From Desulfobulbus sp. (GTDB lineage: Bacteria > Desulfobacterota > Desulfobulbia > Desulfobulbales > Desulfobulbaceae): 64,000 nucleotides of DNA. Below are positions 26,793-35,932 of the stretch, in pieces. The stretch lies in the NCBI GenBank assembly GCA_028684915.1, contig JAQUEZ010000007.1, positions 17,343-81,342 on the forward strand, written 5' to 3'. The first letter of the stretch is position 1, and each line of letters begins with the position of its first letter. A program made the translations under genes and the position numbers. The notes below the pieces were generated by a model. That model had not been told where the DNA came from. It saw nothing but the letters and a program-made list of their open reading frames with translations, and did no database searches.

Positions 26793-27279
26793 CGATGAAC
26801 CCAAAGTATTTGCTGTCAAAGCTGCGGGGATGTGTGCCGATCATGAACAGCCTGTCCGTCGGAACCGGCCCGTTGAACGAGAAGCGGGGCAAGGGCCGGC
26901 CCTTGCTGTCCGCTTCCAATGCCTGCCCCAGCGACCTGCCGTTGCAGAAAAAGTGGTTTGCTGCATCCATAGTCAGTTGCTCACCCGGAAGGCAGCCCAC
27001 CTTCTTGATCATCTGGTCATGATCGCCACGGAATCCCTGCTGCACCTGCGAGTGGCCCCGGTGGCGAAAGACCAGATAATCGCCCAATTTCACCTTGGCT
27101 GGAGCAGGGAGCAGAAAGAAAACCCGATGATCGAGTGAACCACTGGTGGCCACAGTAATACGGCCCGGCAGCCAGGCGCCGGCCAGGATGAAGGCGAGAA
27201 AGACGATGACCACCGTCTGTTCCCGCCGGTTCAACCGCCACCATGGTCTACTTGAGCTTGATTTCAGTATCCGGGTCAT
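26752..27279 (-). CDS. S26 signal peptidase (TraF-type of RP4)
   Basis: 175 aa from ATG 27279. One membrane segment (VVIVFLAFILAGAWL, about 22-36) is followed by the S26 motif with Ser near 45 (SGSLDHRVF) and the general-base Lys near 90 (MIKKVGCLPG). It ends with GTHPRSFDSKYFGFI, the conserved GDN/S-x-DSR-like box. In RP4 such a peptidase matures and cyclises the pilin. In this F-type operon it could process the TraA-like pilin or another exported Tra protein. The reading frame overlaps both neighbours. Confidence 0.88.
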   Translation of the reverse strand: MTRILKSSSSRPWWRLNRREQTVVIVFLAFILAGAWLPGRITVATSGSLDHRVFFLLPAPAKVKLGDYLVFRHRGHSQVQQGFRGDHDQMIKKVGCLPGEQLTMDAANHFFCNGRSLGQALEADSKGRPLPRFSFNGPVPTDRLFMIGTHPRSFDSKYFGFIDAHEILHQALPLW

Positions 27280-27580
27280 GATGCAAGACCACATCCTTGA
27301 GGATGATCAGTTGGTTAGGAGGTTGTTCCCTGAACACCTGCTCCAGAGTGTCGAGATTTCGTTTCCATTGGTCCTCGGTGATGGTCCCGGCTGCAAGCAA
27401 GGTCTTCTGTTCCTGTAGGTAGCCTTTCAAATCTGCCACCTTCACCTTGGGCACCAGGAATCGGTCGTAGGCAAAGAGCAGCCCAAAAACGATGACCAGG
27501 ACAATGCCGACCACTTCCAGGTAGCCGGGGGAGACCGTTGGCCTGGTTTCTTCGTCATGTACTTCTATCGGTTCGTTCAT
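27248..27580 (-). CDS. Small membrane protein, TrbI-like (F-type)
   Basis: 110 aa. A single membrane segment (VVGIVLVIVFGLLFAYDRFLV, about 22-43) leads into a periplasmic helix with KVKVADLKGYLQEQKTLLA and a final VVLHHDPDTEIK. This fits the plan of F TrbI (one transmembrane helix, a V-x-x-DL-K segment, a terminal G-A-x-DIT-like end) and the position between trbC and the peptidase is right. Similarity is weak, so the name is tentative. It overlaps trbC by four bases. Confidence 0.6.
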   Translation of the reverse strand: MNEPIEVHDEETRPTVSPGYLEVVGIVLVIVFGLLFAYDRFLVPKVKVADLKGYLQEQKTLLAAGTITEDQWKRNLDTLEQVFREQPPNQLIILKDVVLHHDPDTEIKLK

Positions 27581-28335
27581 TGGTTGCCTCGCAATTGGGC
27601 ACTGATGCTGGCAAGCGTGGGACTGCTCACCGTTTTACCGAGCCTTTCCAACAGGAAAGCCAGCTCAGCTTCTCCCTGGATCGACCAGGAACCCTGGCCG
27701 TTGTCATAGACCAAGGCCGGCACCTCGGTGATGTTGTACCTGGAAAACAACTCAGGAGTGACCTTGATCTGCACCGCCAACCGTTGGCAGGGAGCTTCGG
27801 GGGTATCCCTGCATCCCGGATCAGCCAGCATCACCCGGCTGAAGTAGTCGGCATTGACTCGCTTACCTGCCAATCCCTGCGGCAGGCCAAAGAGGACCGG
27901 CGCAATCCGTTGCTCGCCGCTTCGGCTGACATCAATCAAATACCGATTCGTTATGGCCTCGGGAACTGAGCTGGAAAGGAAGAGAAAGACCGATTCCTGG
28001 GCGGTGAGCGTATTTTTACCCTGCGCTTTCATCGCCTGTTCCTGTGGCGCCCCACTTTTGGGGATCATTTCCAGCTGGCAGCGCAGCTTATCTTGAAAAT
28101 CAGGTGATTGAAATTGTTCAGCCGTTTGCCGAGCGGCCTCCAAACCTTCCCCGGCGTGGCTATTTTCAGGCACAGTCATTGTCTTGCGGAGCTTCCCGGC
28201 TTGTTCAAGCACATTCTCCACTTTTTTCCTATCGCCCTGTTGCTCTTCAGCTTTGATGATGGAGCAGGCAAGAATGAGCGAAGCAATCAGAGCAAGGGCC
28301 TGAGTTTTCCGCCTCACTCGCAGCATGTGCAGCAC
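27577..28335 (-). CDS. trbC: Type-F conjugative pilus assembly protein TrbC
   Basis: 252 aa from GTG 28335 (ATG at 28326 is in frame). It has a signal peptide (about 12-30), a helical region, then the TrbC domain: FLFLSSSVPEAITNRYLIDVSR, RIAPVLFGLPQG, and a thioredoxin-like end with TPELFSRYNITEVPALVY. TrbC works in the periplasm with TraW in pilus assembly; in some systems the two are fused. It overlaps traU by about 20 bases. Confidence 0.9.
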   Translation of the reverse strand: MLHMLRVRRKTQALALIASLILACSIIKAEEQQGDRKKVENVLEQAGKLRKTMTVPENSHAGEGLEAARQTAEQFQSPDFQDKLRCQLEMIPKSGAPQEQAMKAQGKNTLTAQESVFLFLSSSVPEAITNRYLIDVSRSGEQRIAPVLFGLPQGLAGKRVNADYFSRVMLADPGCRDTPEAPCQRLAVQIKVTPELFSRYNITEVPALVYDNGQGSWSIQGEAELAFLLERLGKTVSSPTLASISAQLRGNQ

Positions 28336-29225
28336 CGTTGCTTGCGGTAGACCACCCAGAGGAACTCGTCGTTGGAACCCAAGGCGCCCATGTAGGGCGT
28401 GTTGAGCCCGGAGTCATACAGTGCGGTCGCCCGGCCAATGGGATGCGCGGCCCTGATTCCGGGTCTGGCCACGTTCATCTTGTAATGGCTCTTGACCCAG
28501 ACCGGGGTGTTTATGCAGCCGCACACCGGAGAAGGATCGCAGATCATACCGATGCGGTTGAGCTTGTAGAGCATCCGGTAGGCAGCAGTGGCATTGGCCT
28601 GAACGATGTTGTCGTTATCGACATGGCCGGTCATGGGATAGGCAGAACCGCCACTGCCAACACACCAGGGCATGGCATCCAGCGGCCAGCCGGCATTGGC
28701 GGCGGTGGCATCAGCCATACAGCCCATGACCATGGTCTTGCTGGCGTAGAGGGAGACCTCGGGGGTAAGCAAGGCCGCCAGTTCATCGTTTTGCCACATG
28801 GGGTCATATTCACTCCACCAGGCACCATAATCGTTGCGGTCGCAGATCCCTAACATCAAGGGCAGAAGAAAGGCGTGCGATTGGGCAAAGGTGGACTCGT
28901 TAGCCAGATTGACTGCATCGGAGCTGTTGTTCTTGCCGCCGATCTCGTCGGTCACGCTCCCGCCAACCGAGGTTCCCAGGGTGGCGGAATAGAAGGCAAC
29001 CGAGGAAGTGTCCAGCAGGAGAAAAGGCTCCCAGTAGCTGACGATCAAGCCCACCTCGACACCCCACACTCTGGGGCAAAAACACACTCCCTCGATGGTA
29101 AAATCAATCTCCGACCAATGAATGTCGGTGATCGGATTGAAGGGAACCCCGCCTTTGCCATGGGCCGGGAAAGGCGTCAGGAAAAAGAGGCAGACAACCA
29201 GCATCTTCTTAAGGTTTCGCTGCAA
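28314..29225 (-). CDS. traU: Conjugal transfer protein TraU
   Basis: 303 aa, probably from the TTG at 29225 with GAGG six bases upstream. It has a signal peptide (MLVVCLFFLTPFPAHG) and a mature protein rich in Cys and Trp: CFCP, PLMLGICDRNDYGAWWSEYDP, GCMADATAANAGWPLD, and a C-terminal CDPSPVCGCINTPVW. These are the fixed landmarks of TraU, which is needed for DNA transfer and mating-pair formation. The disulfide-rich fold explains why a CxxC-bearing TraF is in the operon. Confidence 0.93.
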   Translation of the reverse strand: MQRNLKKMLVVCLFFLTPFPAHGKGGVPFNPITDIHWSEIDFTIEGVCFCPRVWGVEVGLIVSYWEPFLLLDTSSVAFYSATLGTSVGGSVTDEIGGKNNSSDAVNLANESTFAQSHAFLLPLMLGICDRNDYGAWWSEYDPMWQNDELAALLTPEVSLYASKTMVMGCMADATAANAGWPLDAMPWCVGSGGSAYPMTGHVDNDNIVQANATAAYRMLYKLNRIGMICDPSPVCGCINTPVWVKSHYKMNVARPGIRAAHPIGRATALYDSGLNTPYMGALGSNDEFLWVVYRKQRCCTCCE

Positions 29226-29814
29226 GACGCACCTCGCGAACGGTCAGTTTGTTATCCTGCTCGACCATCACCGAAGGTACGGCCTTGAGCTGGAGCCGGG
29301 CAACAATGTCATGGGTCAGGTAGTAGACTGGCCGCTGCAACGTTTGTTTCACCTCGGCGGCATAGCCACCGGAAAGCAAAAGAATGGCTCGCTGGTTCTG
29401 GAAATAGGGAGACCTCTTGAACCACTCAACCTGTTGCAGATCACTGCCGTCGATGACCACCAGCCCACCGTTCAACCCGGCATACTGCAAGGGGTTGAAG
29501 GTGAAGCCCTGGGGATAGAGCAGGTTGCCCTGGCTATCCTTGATGTCGTGCTCCAGTGTATGGGTCAGATCGACTGTGAACACCCGGTCACTCGCTGCTC
29601 GGGGCAGCGGGTGCAGGTTGGCCGGCTGATAGCGGTTATGGGTGTTGAACAGGGCATCGATGTCGATGCCGGTCGTCTTTTGCTGCAGCTCTTTGGTGAT
29701 ATCCTGCTCGACGATGGGATAGGTTCGTCCCACAGTCTCCAGCCGGGTATGGGCTGCCCAAACCTGGGTGGCACAGGTGATGAGCCACAGGATCGGAAGA
29801 AGTTTAGAGTCCAT
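29209..29814 (-). CDS. traW: Conjugal transfer pilus assembly protein TraW
   Basis: 201 aa from ATG 29814 (a much longer frame to 29967 lies inside traC and is rejected). The signal peptide ends near residue 20 (CATQVWA). GRTYPIVEQDI is the classic TraW opening. Later come NPLQYAGLNGGLVVIDG and PVYYLTHDIVARLQLKAVPSVM. Periplasmic protein working with TrbC and TraF. Overlaps traC by 11 bases. Confidence 0.93.
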   Translation of the reverse strand: MDSKLLPILWLITCATQVWAAHTRLETVGRTYPIVEQDITKELQQKTTGIDIDALFNTHNRYQPANLHPLPRAASDRVFTVDLTHTLEHDIKDSQGNLLYPQGFTFNPLQYAGLNGGLVVIDGSDLQQVEWFKRSPYFQNQRAILLLSGGYAAEVKQTLQRPVYYLTHDIVARLQLKAVPSVMVEQDNKLTVREVRLAAKP

Positions 29815-32347
29815 CCTGCTCCCTCCGGGCAACCATCTCCAGGATGGCTTCATGATAAGAGAGCCCATTCTTGACCATGGCCTCAATGGCGGCAATCTCA
29901 GCGGGCTTGGAGGTGTAGATGAAGTAGTCGTAATCGTTGACCACCAGCCGGGCCACACCGAGACCAAAGGGGGTATCGAAAAAGACCTCCGAGTACTTCG
30001 GCGGATTGGATTTGACGCTTTTCAGCAACTGGAGCACGAAGTCGTCATATTCGATCAGCCCCTGCTTACGGGCTTGATCGAAATCTGAGGATTCGAGATA
30101 AATCTTGAAGGCCGAGTTGCCGTTGATCACCCGGCCTACCTCGCCGAAGCTGTCGAGGTCAAGGATGGATTGGGTGATGATCATGAAGCTGCCGTTATAC
30201 TTGCGTGCTCGGCGATACCCCTCGTTGATCACCGGCCCCAGCATGGCGGCCTTGCCCAGAAACTGCCAGGCCTCGTCAAAGATGATCAACCGGGAACGGG
30301 ACCGGTTGGAAAGGTAGAGATCCTGGGTCACCGCATTGAGCACCAGCAGGGTGACGACCCGGTAGAGGTCCGGTTGAATTTTCAAATTCTCCAACTCCAG
30401 AACCACAAAGGCATCACGGTGGATGTCGAAGGTTGAGGGGCCGGTGAAGAATTTGCCATGGAAACCGTGGCTGGTGAACTCGCGAATGTTGAAGGCCAGC
30501 TTCCTGGCCACCTCGACCAGGGCCGGGTTATCGCTCATCGAATCGAAATCCGCTGCCGGCACCTCGGGGAATTTGGCGAGAAATGCATAGACCGTATCGG
30601 CATCAGCCTCCTGCCCCTTCTGCTGCCAGGCCCAACGGACCGCGTTGCGGATCATGTTCAGTTCGGTGTCATCGCATTTGTCGGTATCCGAGTTGGAGTA
30701 GGCCATCTGGGCAAAGACGGCAGTGACTGACTTGAGTTCCTCTTCCGGTTCCTGGATGGAGGTAAAGGGGTTGAGACAAACCGTGGTGCCTGGCTGGAAA
30801 TCGAGATAGCGGGCACCGAGTATGTTGGCGATTTTCTTGTAGGATCCGCCGATGTCGATGATCCGCACCAGGGAGCCGCAGGCGTAGTAGTTGAAGGCCA
30901 GGAAGTTGACCAGAAAGGACTTGCCTGAACCGGTTGTGGCGCAACAGACGGTGTTATGATTCGGCGCCCCCTTGGCAAAGAAATCCAGGCTGACAAGTTG
31001 GCCCTTACGGCCGGTGAAGATCAGCTTGGGCACCCCGCCGGTGCCGGCAAAGTCGCCTTGGACGGGTAGCAAAGGGGTCACCGAGGGCACCGGGGCAATG
31101 AACTCCCGCTCCAGATTGTCGATGTTCCTGCCGGTGGTGTAGAGGCAAAAGGGCAAAGCCGAGAGAAAAAGGATTTTCAGGACAAAGGTGTCTTGCTGCA
31201 TGACATAGCCATTATCCTCCCAGATCCTTCTGGCCCGGGTGCAGGACTCGCGTGCCCCTTCCAGATCACGGTCCCAGACCAGGAGGATGGGGATGATACG
31301 GACGAACTTGACTCCGTGCTCCAGAGCATCGGTCGCCTCCAGATGCTCCTCCTGCTTCCGCCGCAGCAAGGGAGAGAGCGAACCTACCGCCTGTTGATTC
31401 AAGAGCAGGTTGCACTTGGCGTGGATCCTGGTTTCCAGTCCCTGCTCAAAGAGGATGTTGAGGGTATAGAGGAAGCCGGTCTTGATCTGGTCCATATCCG
31501 AGACCAGGCCCCAAATGCCGCCAAAGAGCGAGTTGGTCTGCAAGGGATCGACCTCGGTCGGGATAACCTTGGGGGTGGTGCAGCAGAAAAAGTTGTCACC
31601 CACCTGGAGATGGTCACCCGCTTCCCGAACCACGGTGTTGGCGTTCAGGATTTGTTTGCGCAGGGGGATGGTGTCGTTGTAGCTGGTGAAGTTGTGCTCC
31701 GGATATTCAGCCGGGTAATGGTTGAACAGCCGCCGCGCCCATTCAAGCAGGTCTCCCGGCTGCATGGAACGGGGGGACAGCAGCGCCGCCTTCAAGGTTT
31801 CGTTGATCTGCCGCTTGATGTCCTGGAGGGGTTTTGCTCTCTCCCGGTCGATGAATTCGTCGGGATTCGGTGCCTCCGGCATATCGCCGGGCAGTTTGAC
31901 CGCAACGAACAGGCGAAAGTTGCGCACCGGGATGTTGGAGCAGGCGGCCAGGCCTTGTCGACCCTGTTCCATGAAGTCGATGATCTGATCCGTGCTGGTG
32001 CGGACGATGATGTCCGCCACCGTTCTGCTCTCGCGGTAGCTGGAAAGGATCGGGGCGATATGGGAGTCGGCATGGAGGATCAGTTGGAGCACGCTCCCCC
32101 TGGGCAGCCCGGCCCGAAACAACCCCTCCAGCGAGGTCAGGGCCTTGGGACCGGCAAAGGTCAGCGGGGTGCATTCCCAGAGCATTCCCAGACTGCAATC
32201 CTGATTGAGGTAGATGTCGAGGTTGTAATCGTAGGCCAGATAGTTCAGGTAGGCGGAGAACGGATGCCGGCTGGTCATCCGCTCAAGGTCCGCTTGCTTG
32301 AGGTGTGCGCCAGGGCCAAGGCCTATTTTTTCCAGCAGGCCAATCAT
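29804..32347 (-). CDS. traC: Type IV secretion ATPase TraC (VirB4 family)
   Basis: 847 aa, near F TraC (875). The N-terminal TraC/F domain (about 30-270) is followed by Walker A CATTGSGKSFLVNF (about 470) and Walker B RLIIFDEAWQFLG (about 687), then IITQSILDL. It is the cytoplasmic/inner-membrane ATPase that powers pilus assembly. It overlaps traV by four bases (ATGA) and traW by 11, so the operon is tightly coupled here. Confidence 0.96.
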   Translation of the reverse strand: MIGLLEKIGLGPGAHLKQADLERMTSRHPFSAYLNYLAYDYNLDIYLNQDCSLGMLWECTPLTFAGPKALTSLEGLFRAGLPRGSVLQLILHADSHIAPILSSYRESRTVADIIVRTSTDQIIDFMEQGRQGLAACSNIPVRNFRLFVAVKLPGDMPEAPNPDEFIDRERAKPLQDIKRQINETLKAALLSPRSMQPGDLLEWARRLFNHYPAEYPEHNFTSYNDTIPLRKQILNANTVVREAGDHLQVGDNFFCCTTPKVIPTEVDPLQTNSLFGGIWGLVSDMDQIKTGFLYTLNILFEQGLETRIHAKCNLLLNQQAVGSLSPLLRRKQEEHLEATDALEHGVKFVRIIPILLVWDRDLEGARESCTRARRIWEDNGYVMQQDTFVLKILFLSALPFCLYTTGRNIDNLEREFIAPVPSVTPLLPVQGDFAGTGGVPKLIFTGRKGQLVSLDFFAKGAPNHNTVCCATTGSGKSFLVNFLAFNYYACGSLVRIIDIGGSYKKIANILGARYLDFQPGTTVCLNPFTSIQEPEEELKSVTAVFAQMAYSNSDTDKCDDTELNMIRNAVRWAWQQKGQEADADTVYAFLAKFPEVPAADFDSMSDNPALVEVARKLAFNIREFTSHGFHGKFFTGPSTFDIHRDAFVVLELENLKIQPDLYRVVTLLVLNAVTQDLYLSNRSRSRLIIFDEAWQFLGKAAMLGPVINEGYRRARKYNGSFMIITQSILDLDSFGEVGRVINGNSAFKIYLESSDFDQARKQGLIEYDDFVLQLLKSVKSNPPKYSEVFFDTPFGLGVARLVVNDYDYFIYTSKPAEIAAIEAMVKNGLSYHEAILEMVARREQDGL

Positions 32348-32757
32348 GGCTTCTTCTCACTGACCTCGGTCAGCACCCACTGGGAGGGTTCAATCTCCAG
32401 ATAAGCATACCGGGTCATGAACAGCTCGTTGTTCTCGCCCTTGTAGGGCAACAGCAGTACCCGCAGGATCTTCGGTGGGTTGAGCACCGGGGTTTCCGGT
32501 GCTTCCAGCAGATCAGTCAGCGCCTTGTAACGGCTGTTCTGGGCTTCGACCTGGGAAATGTTGATTGAATTTTTCTCAATATTCTGACCGTAGGGTAGCT
32601 GGGCTTCCCTATAGGCGGTCGGTGTATCCAGGCACTTGCCGTCACTGTCTTTGGCCTTGCAGCGGAAGTTTTCTTCATAGGGATTCACCGCATCCTTGAC
32701 CCCGGCACAGCCGGAGACGCAGAGGAGAATCAAAATACCCGTAAGCAGTTGCTTCAT
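32344..32757 (-). CDS. traV: Conjugal transfer lipoprotein TraV
   Basis: 137 aa from ATG 32757, preceded by AGGATGAG. It is a lipoprotein: LLCVSGC puts the lipobox Cys at about residue 17. It then has PYEENFRCKAKDSDGKCLDTP, the conserved TraV cysteine pair. The C-terminal half is strand-rich. TraV is the outer-membrane VirB7-like part of the core complex with TraK and TraB. Seven bases separate it from traB. Confidence 0.9.
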   Translation of the reverse strand: MKQLLTGILILLCVSGCAGVKDAVNPYEENFRCKAKDSDGKCLDTPTAYREAQLPYGQNIEKNSINISQVEAQNSRYKALTDLLEAPETPVLNPPKILRVLLLPYKGENNELFMTRYAYLEIEPSQWVLTEVSEKKP

Positions 32758-32764
32758 CTCATCC

Positions 32765-33940
32765 TCACTGTTGGGCGAACTCATTGTTCTTGATGTCCCT
32801 GATCTCCAGTTCCTTGCCCTCGGAGACAATGACCGTGATCTTCTTGGCCGCGCCGACCTCGATCACCGGGGTGGTTTGCTTGACCAGGTCGAGGTAGAAG
32901 TCGCTCATGGTCTGGGCGCCCTGGGAGAGTCCGGTGCCCAGAGCCGACTTACCGACCTGGGAGCCGTCGATGGTGGAGGTGGAGCCCAGCGGTGAGGTCG
33001 AGGTAGTGGTGGCCGAGGCCTTGAGGGCATCACCGGCGCCTTCGAATAGCCCGGCGACAATGGCTCGGACCGTGGCCGCGCCCATGCGTGAGACCACCCG
33101 ACCGGAAAGACCGACCTTGGAGTCCGCATCGGTGACAAAACCCTTTATCTGAGCATCGATCACTGCCTTGCCCTCGTTGCTCAGGCAGGAGAGCGAGACC
33201 AGCCGCACATCGGCCCGTTCCTTGTCGAGCCGGCCCACCGCCTCGGCGACCACAAAACAGCCGGAGAGTTCGGCCTTAATGTCATTGGGCAGAACAGCCG
33301 GGGTTTTGATCCGCAGCAGCAGCGGCTCCGGGCTGTTCTTGCTGGTGCCCGAAGTGGCCGCGTCAAAACCGGTCAGCAGGTTAGCTTCCATGAACGAGGG
33401 CGGCAGATAGACCGTGCGCCCCTTCTTTTTGGCATCCCCTTTGGGCAGGCTATCGTTTTTGACCACCGTGATCTTGCCAATCCGCTTCTTGTCCTTCTGG
33501 CCCCCGGCAGGTGCGATATGGGGATTCTCTTCGGCTCCGGTTGCCGGTGGCTGCATCGGTGGCGGGAAGGCAGCCTTGCCACGTTCGATCTCGCCGGCTT
33601 CGGGTATCTGGGGCAGCTCTTTTTCCCTGGCAGGTTTCTGATTGCTCCTTTCCGTCGCTTCCAGGTCTTTACGACCCCGCTCCAGATCCCGCTGCATGGT
33701 GGAGACATGCCCTTCAAGTTCTTCCAGCTTGCGCCGGTACTCGCGGACAATGGTCTTCTCCATCAGATCCGGCTCAAGCCGTGTATTCTGGCCGCGTTCA
33801 TTGTTCTGGTCTGGCCGGTGCGTCGACCGCGAGTTGTAGCCGGTCACCACGATCACCAGGAGGACAGCCCCTATCAACGACCAGATGACGATTTTCTTCC
33901 GTGCCGGTGTGAGCCGATTGAACCGTTCGGTGATCTTCAT
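32765..33940 (-). CDS. traB: Conjugal transfer protein TraB (VirB10-like)
   Basis: 391 aa. A membrane helix at about 18-36 (IVIWSLIGAVLLVIVVTG) is followed by a coiled coil (about 60-100) and a Pro-rich stretch (about 110-150). The beta-barrel domain begins at about 175 (YLPPSFMEANLLTG) and contains CFVVAEAVGRLDKERADVRL. It spans the envelope as the scaffold of the secretion core. It is shorter than F TraB (475), mainly in the Pro-rich linker. It overlaps traK by four bases. Confidence 0.94.
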   Translation of the reverse strand: MKITERFNRLTPARKKIVIWSLIGAVLLVIVVTGYNSRSTHRPDQNNERGQNTRLEPDLMEKTIVREYRRKLEELEGHVSTMQRDLERGRKDLEATERSNQKPAREKELPQIPEAGEIERGKAAFPPPMQPPATGAEENPHIAPAGGQKDKKRIGKITVVKNDSLPKGDAKKKGRTVYLPPSFMEANLLTGFDAATSGTSKNSPEPLLLRIKTPAVLPNDIKAELSGCFVVAEAVGRLDKERADVRLVSLSCLSNEGKAVIDAQIKGFVTDADSKVGLSGRVVSRMGAATVRAIVAGLFEGAGDALKASATTTSTSPLGSTSTIDGSQVGKSALGTGLSQGAQTMSDFYLDLVKQTTPVIEVGAAKKITVIVSEGKELEIRDIKNNEFAQQ

Positions 33941-34707
33941 CGCTCAACTCCGGCTTCCAAGGTGGCCATGGTCGCGGCGGGCAGATCCTTGCGCTCCACC
34001 ACAAAGACCCGGGTCGACTGTGTGGGCTTGAGGTTGTGTTGTTCGATGGCCACCGCCAGAATCGGGTTGCCGACAGCAGCAGCGAGAAAGGTCTTCTCCG
34101 CCAGTTCCAGATCCGTGGCCAGTCGCGAGGTCGCCTTGAAGGACTTGAGCCGCAGGCCGACTCCTTCGATCTCGACCACCTGCTGCCGGACCAGGTCAAG
34201 GTCCGGGCAGAGCGAGACAGGCAGGGCCTTGTCGATCACCTGGTAGCTGGAAGGGAACACACCGTCGTAGGCCTCCTTGATCAGTTGCAGGGCCTGCTTC
34301 TCCAAGGGCATGTTCTTGTAGCGGGCGATGTTCTTCTCCACCGTCTCGCTCTTGGGCAAAGCAAGCCGGACAGTGACCGCGTTAATCTCCGCCGGGGCAC
34401 CGATGATGGTGTAGACCGAACCGTTGCAGACCGCATAAATCTCGCTGGGCTCCTTGCTATACCTGAGTTTGCCGCCCACCTCCTCGGCAGTGAACTTAAT
34501 GAAGGCGTTGTTGCCGGAGAAATGGCCGGTCAGTCCTTTCTCTTCAGAGAAGATCAGATCACTCATCTGCCCGGGGCAGACAATCCGGTTGATCTCCTTA
34601 GCCGAGAGTTCCACCATGGTGGGTACCTCGGCGGGAACGCCTTCACCGGCCAGAGCAGGACCAGCAGTCAGCAACAGACAGCAGGCTGCAAACAGCTTCT
34701 TTTTCAT
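33937..34707 (-). CDS. traK: Conjugal transfer protein TraK (VirB9-like)
   Basis: 256 aa with a clear signal peptide (KKKLFAACCLLLTAGPALA, about 2-20). The mature secretin-like protein has INRIVCPGQMSDLIFSEEKG near the start, then AVCNGSVYTIIGAP. TraK sits in the periplasm/outer membrane with TraV and TraB. Both ends overlap their neighbours by four bases. Confidence 0.93.
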   Translation of the reverse strand: MKKKLFAACCLLLTAGPALAGEGVPAEVPTMVELSAKEINRIVCPGQMSDLIFSEEKGLTGHFSGNNAFIKFTAEEVGGKLRYSKEPSEIYAVCNGSVYTIIGAPAEINAVTVRLALPKSETVEKNIARYKNMPLEKQALQLIKEAYDGVFPSSYQVIDKALPVSLCPDLDLVRQQVVEIEGVGLRLKSFKATSRLATDLELAEKTFLAAAVGNPILAVAIEQHNLKPTQSTRVFVVERKDLPAATMATLEAGVER

Positions 34708-35282
34708 TGTTGTTCACTCCTCTCTTCTCCGGATTTTTCCTTCTCCTTGAAGGCCAGCAGGGAAAACCTGCCGTCCCTGATCTGAAAATCGAGGAAATAG
34801 GTCCGGGTCGTGTTTTCCAGCCGGGTGTTGCCGGTGTATTGCTTCAAATCACCGAACACCTCGATGCGGTTGTCCTTCATGGTCAGGGTCTGCGGATAGA
34901 AGACCGAACTGACCTGGGATTCTTCGATGCGTCCAGCTAGGGAGTACCAGAGGGTGGAGGCCTCGGGATAGGATTCGGGCGCGTAGTAGACCAACAGCTC
35001 GTTGAACTGTTTGCGTGCTGTGCTCGGTGAGTAGGTGGTGGCCAGGGAGATGATCCGGCGGCCGATGTCCTGGATGTAGGCCTCGGTCGGCTTGCCCTGG
35101 ACGAATTCCACGGTGCCGGTCATCTGCGGCGGGATGAGGATCACCTTCTGATAGCGTACCGCCCGGTAGGTCATGAAGGAGGTGAACACCAGGCAGACCG
35201 CCAGGACAATGACTACAAACTGGAGCAACCGGTTGCGGGCAAAGAGGTTGCTGCTCTGTTGCACATAGGTGTTGAGTTTCAC
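34704..35282 (-). CDS. traE: Conjugal transfer protein TraE
   Basis: 192 aa, the same size as F TraE (188). A membrane helix at about 22-42 (QFVVIVLAVCLVFTSFMTYR) is followed by the conserved VILIPPQM and a VirB8-like periplasmic domain with LWYSLAGRIEESQVSSVFYP and GDLKQYTGN. It is an inner-membrane assembly factor. It overlaps traL by four bases. Confidence 0.94.
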   Translation of the reverse strand: MKLNTYVQQSSNLFARNRLLQFVVIVLAVCLVFTSFMTYRAVRYQKVILIPPQMTGTVEFVQGKPTEAYIQDIGRRIISLATTYSPSTARKQFNELLVYYAPESYPEASTLWYSLAGRIEESQVSSVFYPQTLTMKDNRIEVFGDLKQYTGNTRLENTTRTYFLDFQIRDGRFSLLAFKEKEKSGEERSEQQ

Positions 35283-35554
35283 TCGTGGAACTCCTGTTCA
35301 AAGTAACCGGGGTAGTTTTTCATCTGCAGCAAGGCACAGGCATAGAGAAGGTGCTTGAGAAATCCCCGGGGTTTGCTCCGTTTGGTACGGATGTAGCCGC
35401 ACTGGATGCCGACAAAGACAAGCCAGGCCAGGCCGCCGTAGATCAGGGCCACCGTGAGGGTGAAGAGGAAAATGGCCAGCTCATCGACCTCAAACCACAG
35501 CACCTGGAAGGGTCGGGACAGATACTGGGGGAATTTGCGGGATGAGCTGGCCAT
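35279..35554 (-). CDS. traL: Conjugal transfer protein TraL
   Basis: 91 aa, exactly the F TraL length. It has FPQYLSRPFQVLWFEVDE near the N-terminus, one or two membrane segments (about 27-50) and a basic loop. It corresponds to VirB3, an inner-membrane partner of the TraC ATPase. It follows the pilin gene by seven bases. Confidence 0.93.
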   Translation of the reverse strand: MASSSRKFPQYLSRPFQVLWFEVDELAIFLFTLTVALIYGGLAWLVFVGIQCGYIRTKRSKPRGFLKHLLYACALLQMKNYPGYFEQEFHE

Positions 35555-35561
35555 GTTCCCC

Positions 35562-35885
35562 TCAACAGATCAAAGCGCCGATGGTCTCAACTACGGTGTT
35601 GGCCCGGAGCAGAAAGGCTCCGCCCAACACAACCCCGGCCGCCGGCAGGATCATCTGCCGGATGGCCAGGATTGCGGCCACGCACATGCAGGCTACCCCG
35701 CCGGTGAAACCCACCGGGCCAAGCAGGATCTGGTTGACGCCGATGTCGTAGAGGTCATAGGCAAAGGAGCCTGTTGCCGGTACGGTCATGGCCAAAGCGT
35801 TGCCCGCCTTCATCAGGGAGAACAGCACAGCGGCCATCCAGGTTGTCATGTTCAAATGTCTGCGGAAGCGTTGCAGTCGGTTCAT
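35562..35885 (-). CDS. traA: TraA-like conjugative pilin
   Basis: 107 aa from ATG 35885, with GGAGGAG upstream. A long leader (about 32 residues, ending AGNALA) precedes a short mature subunit of about 75 residues with two membrane segments (GVACMCVAAILAIRQMIL and AAGVVLGGAFLL), the plan of F pilin. The position directly upstream of traL is the standard one. The sequence differs greatly from F, as is usual for pilins. The S26 peptidase at 26752-27279 is a candidate for its processing. Confidence 0.82.
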   Translation of the reverse strand: MNRLQRFRRHLNMTTWMAAVLFSLMKAGNALAMTVPATGSFAYDLYDIGVNQILLGPVGFTGGVACMCVAAILAIRQMILPAAGVVLGGAFLLRANTVVETIGALIC

Positions 35886-35932
35886 CTCGGTCTCCTCCAA
35901 AGAGTTTTTGAAATATCTGCCATTCAGGCAGG

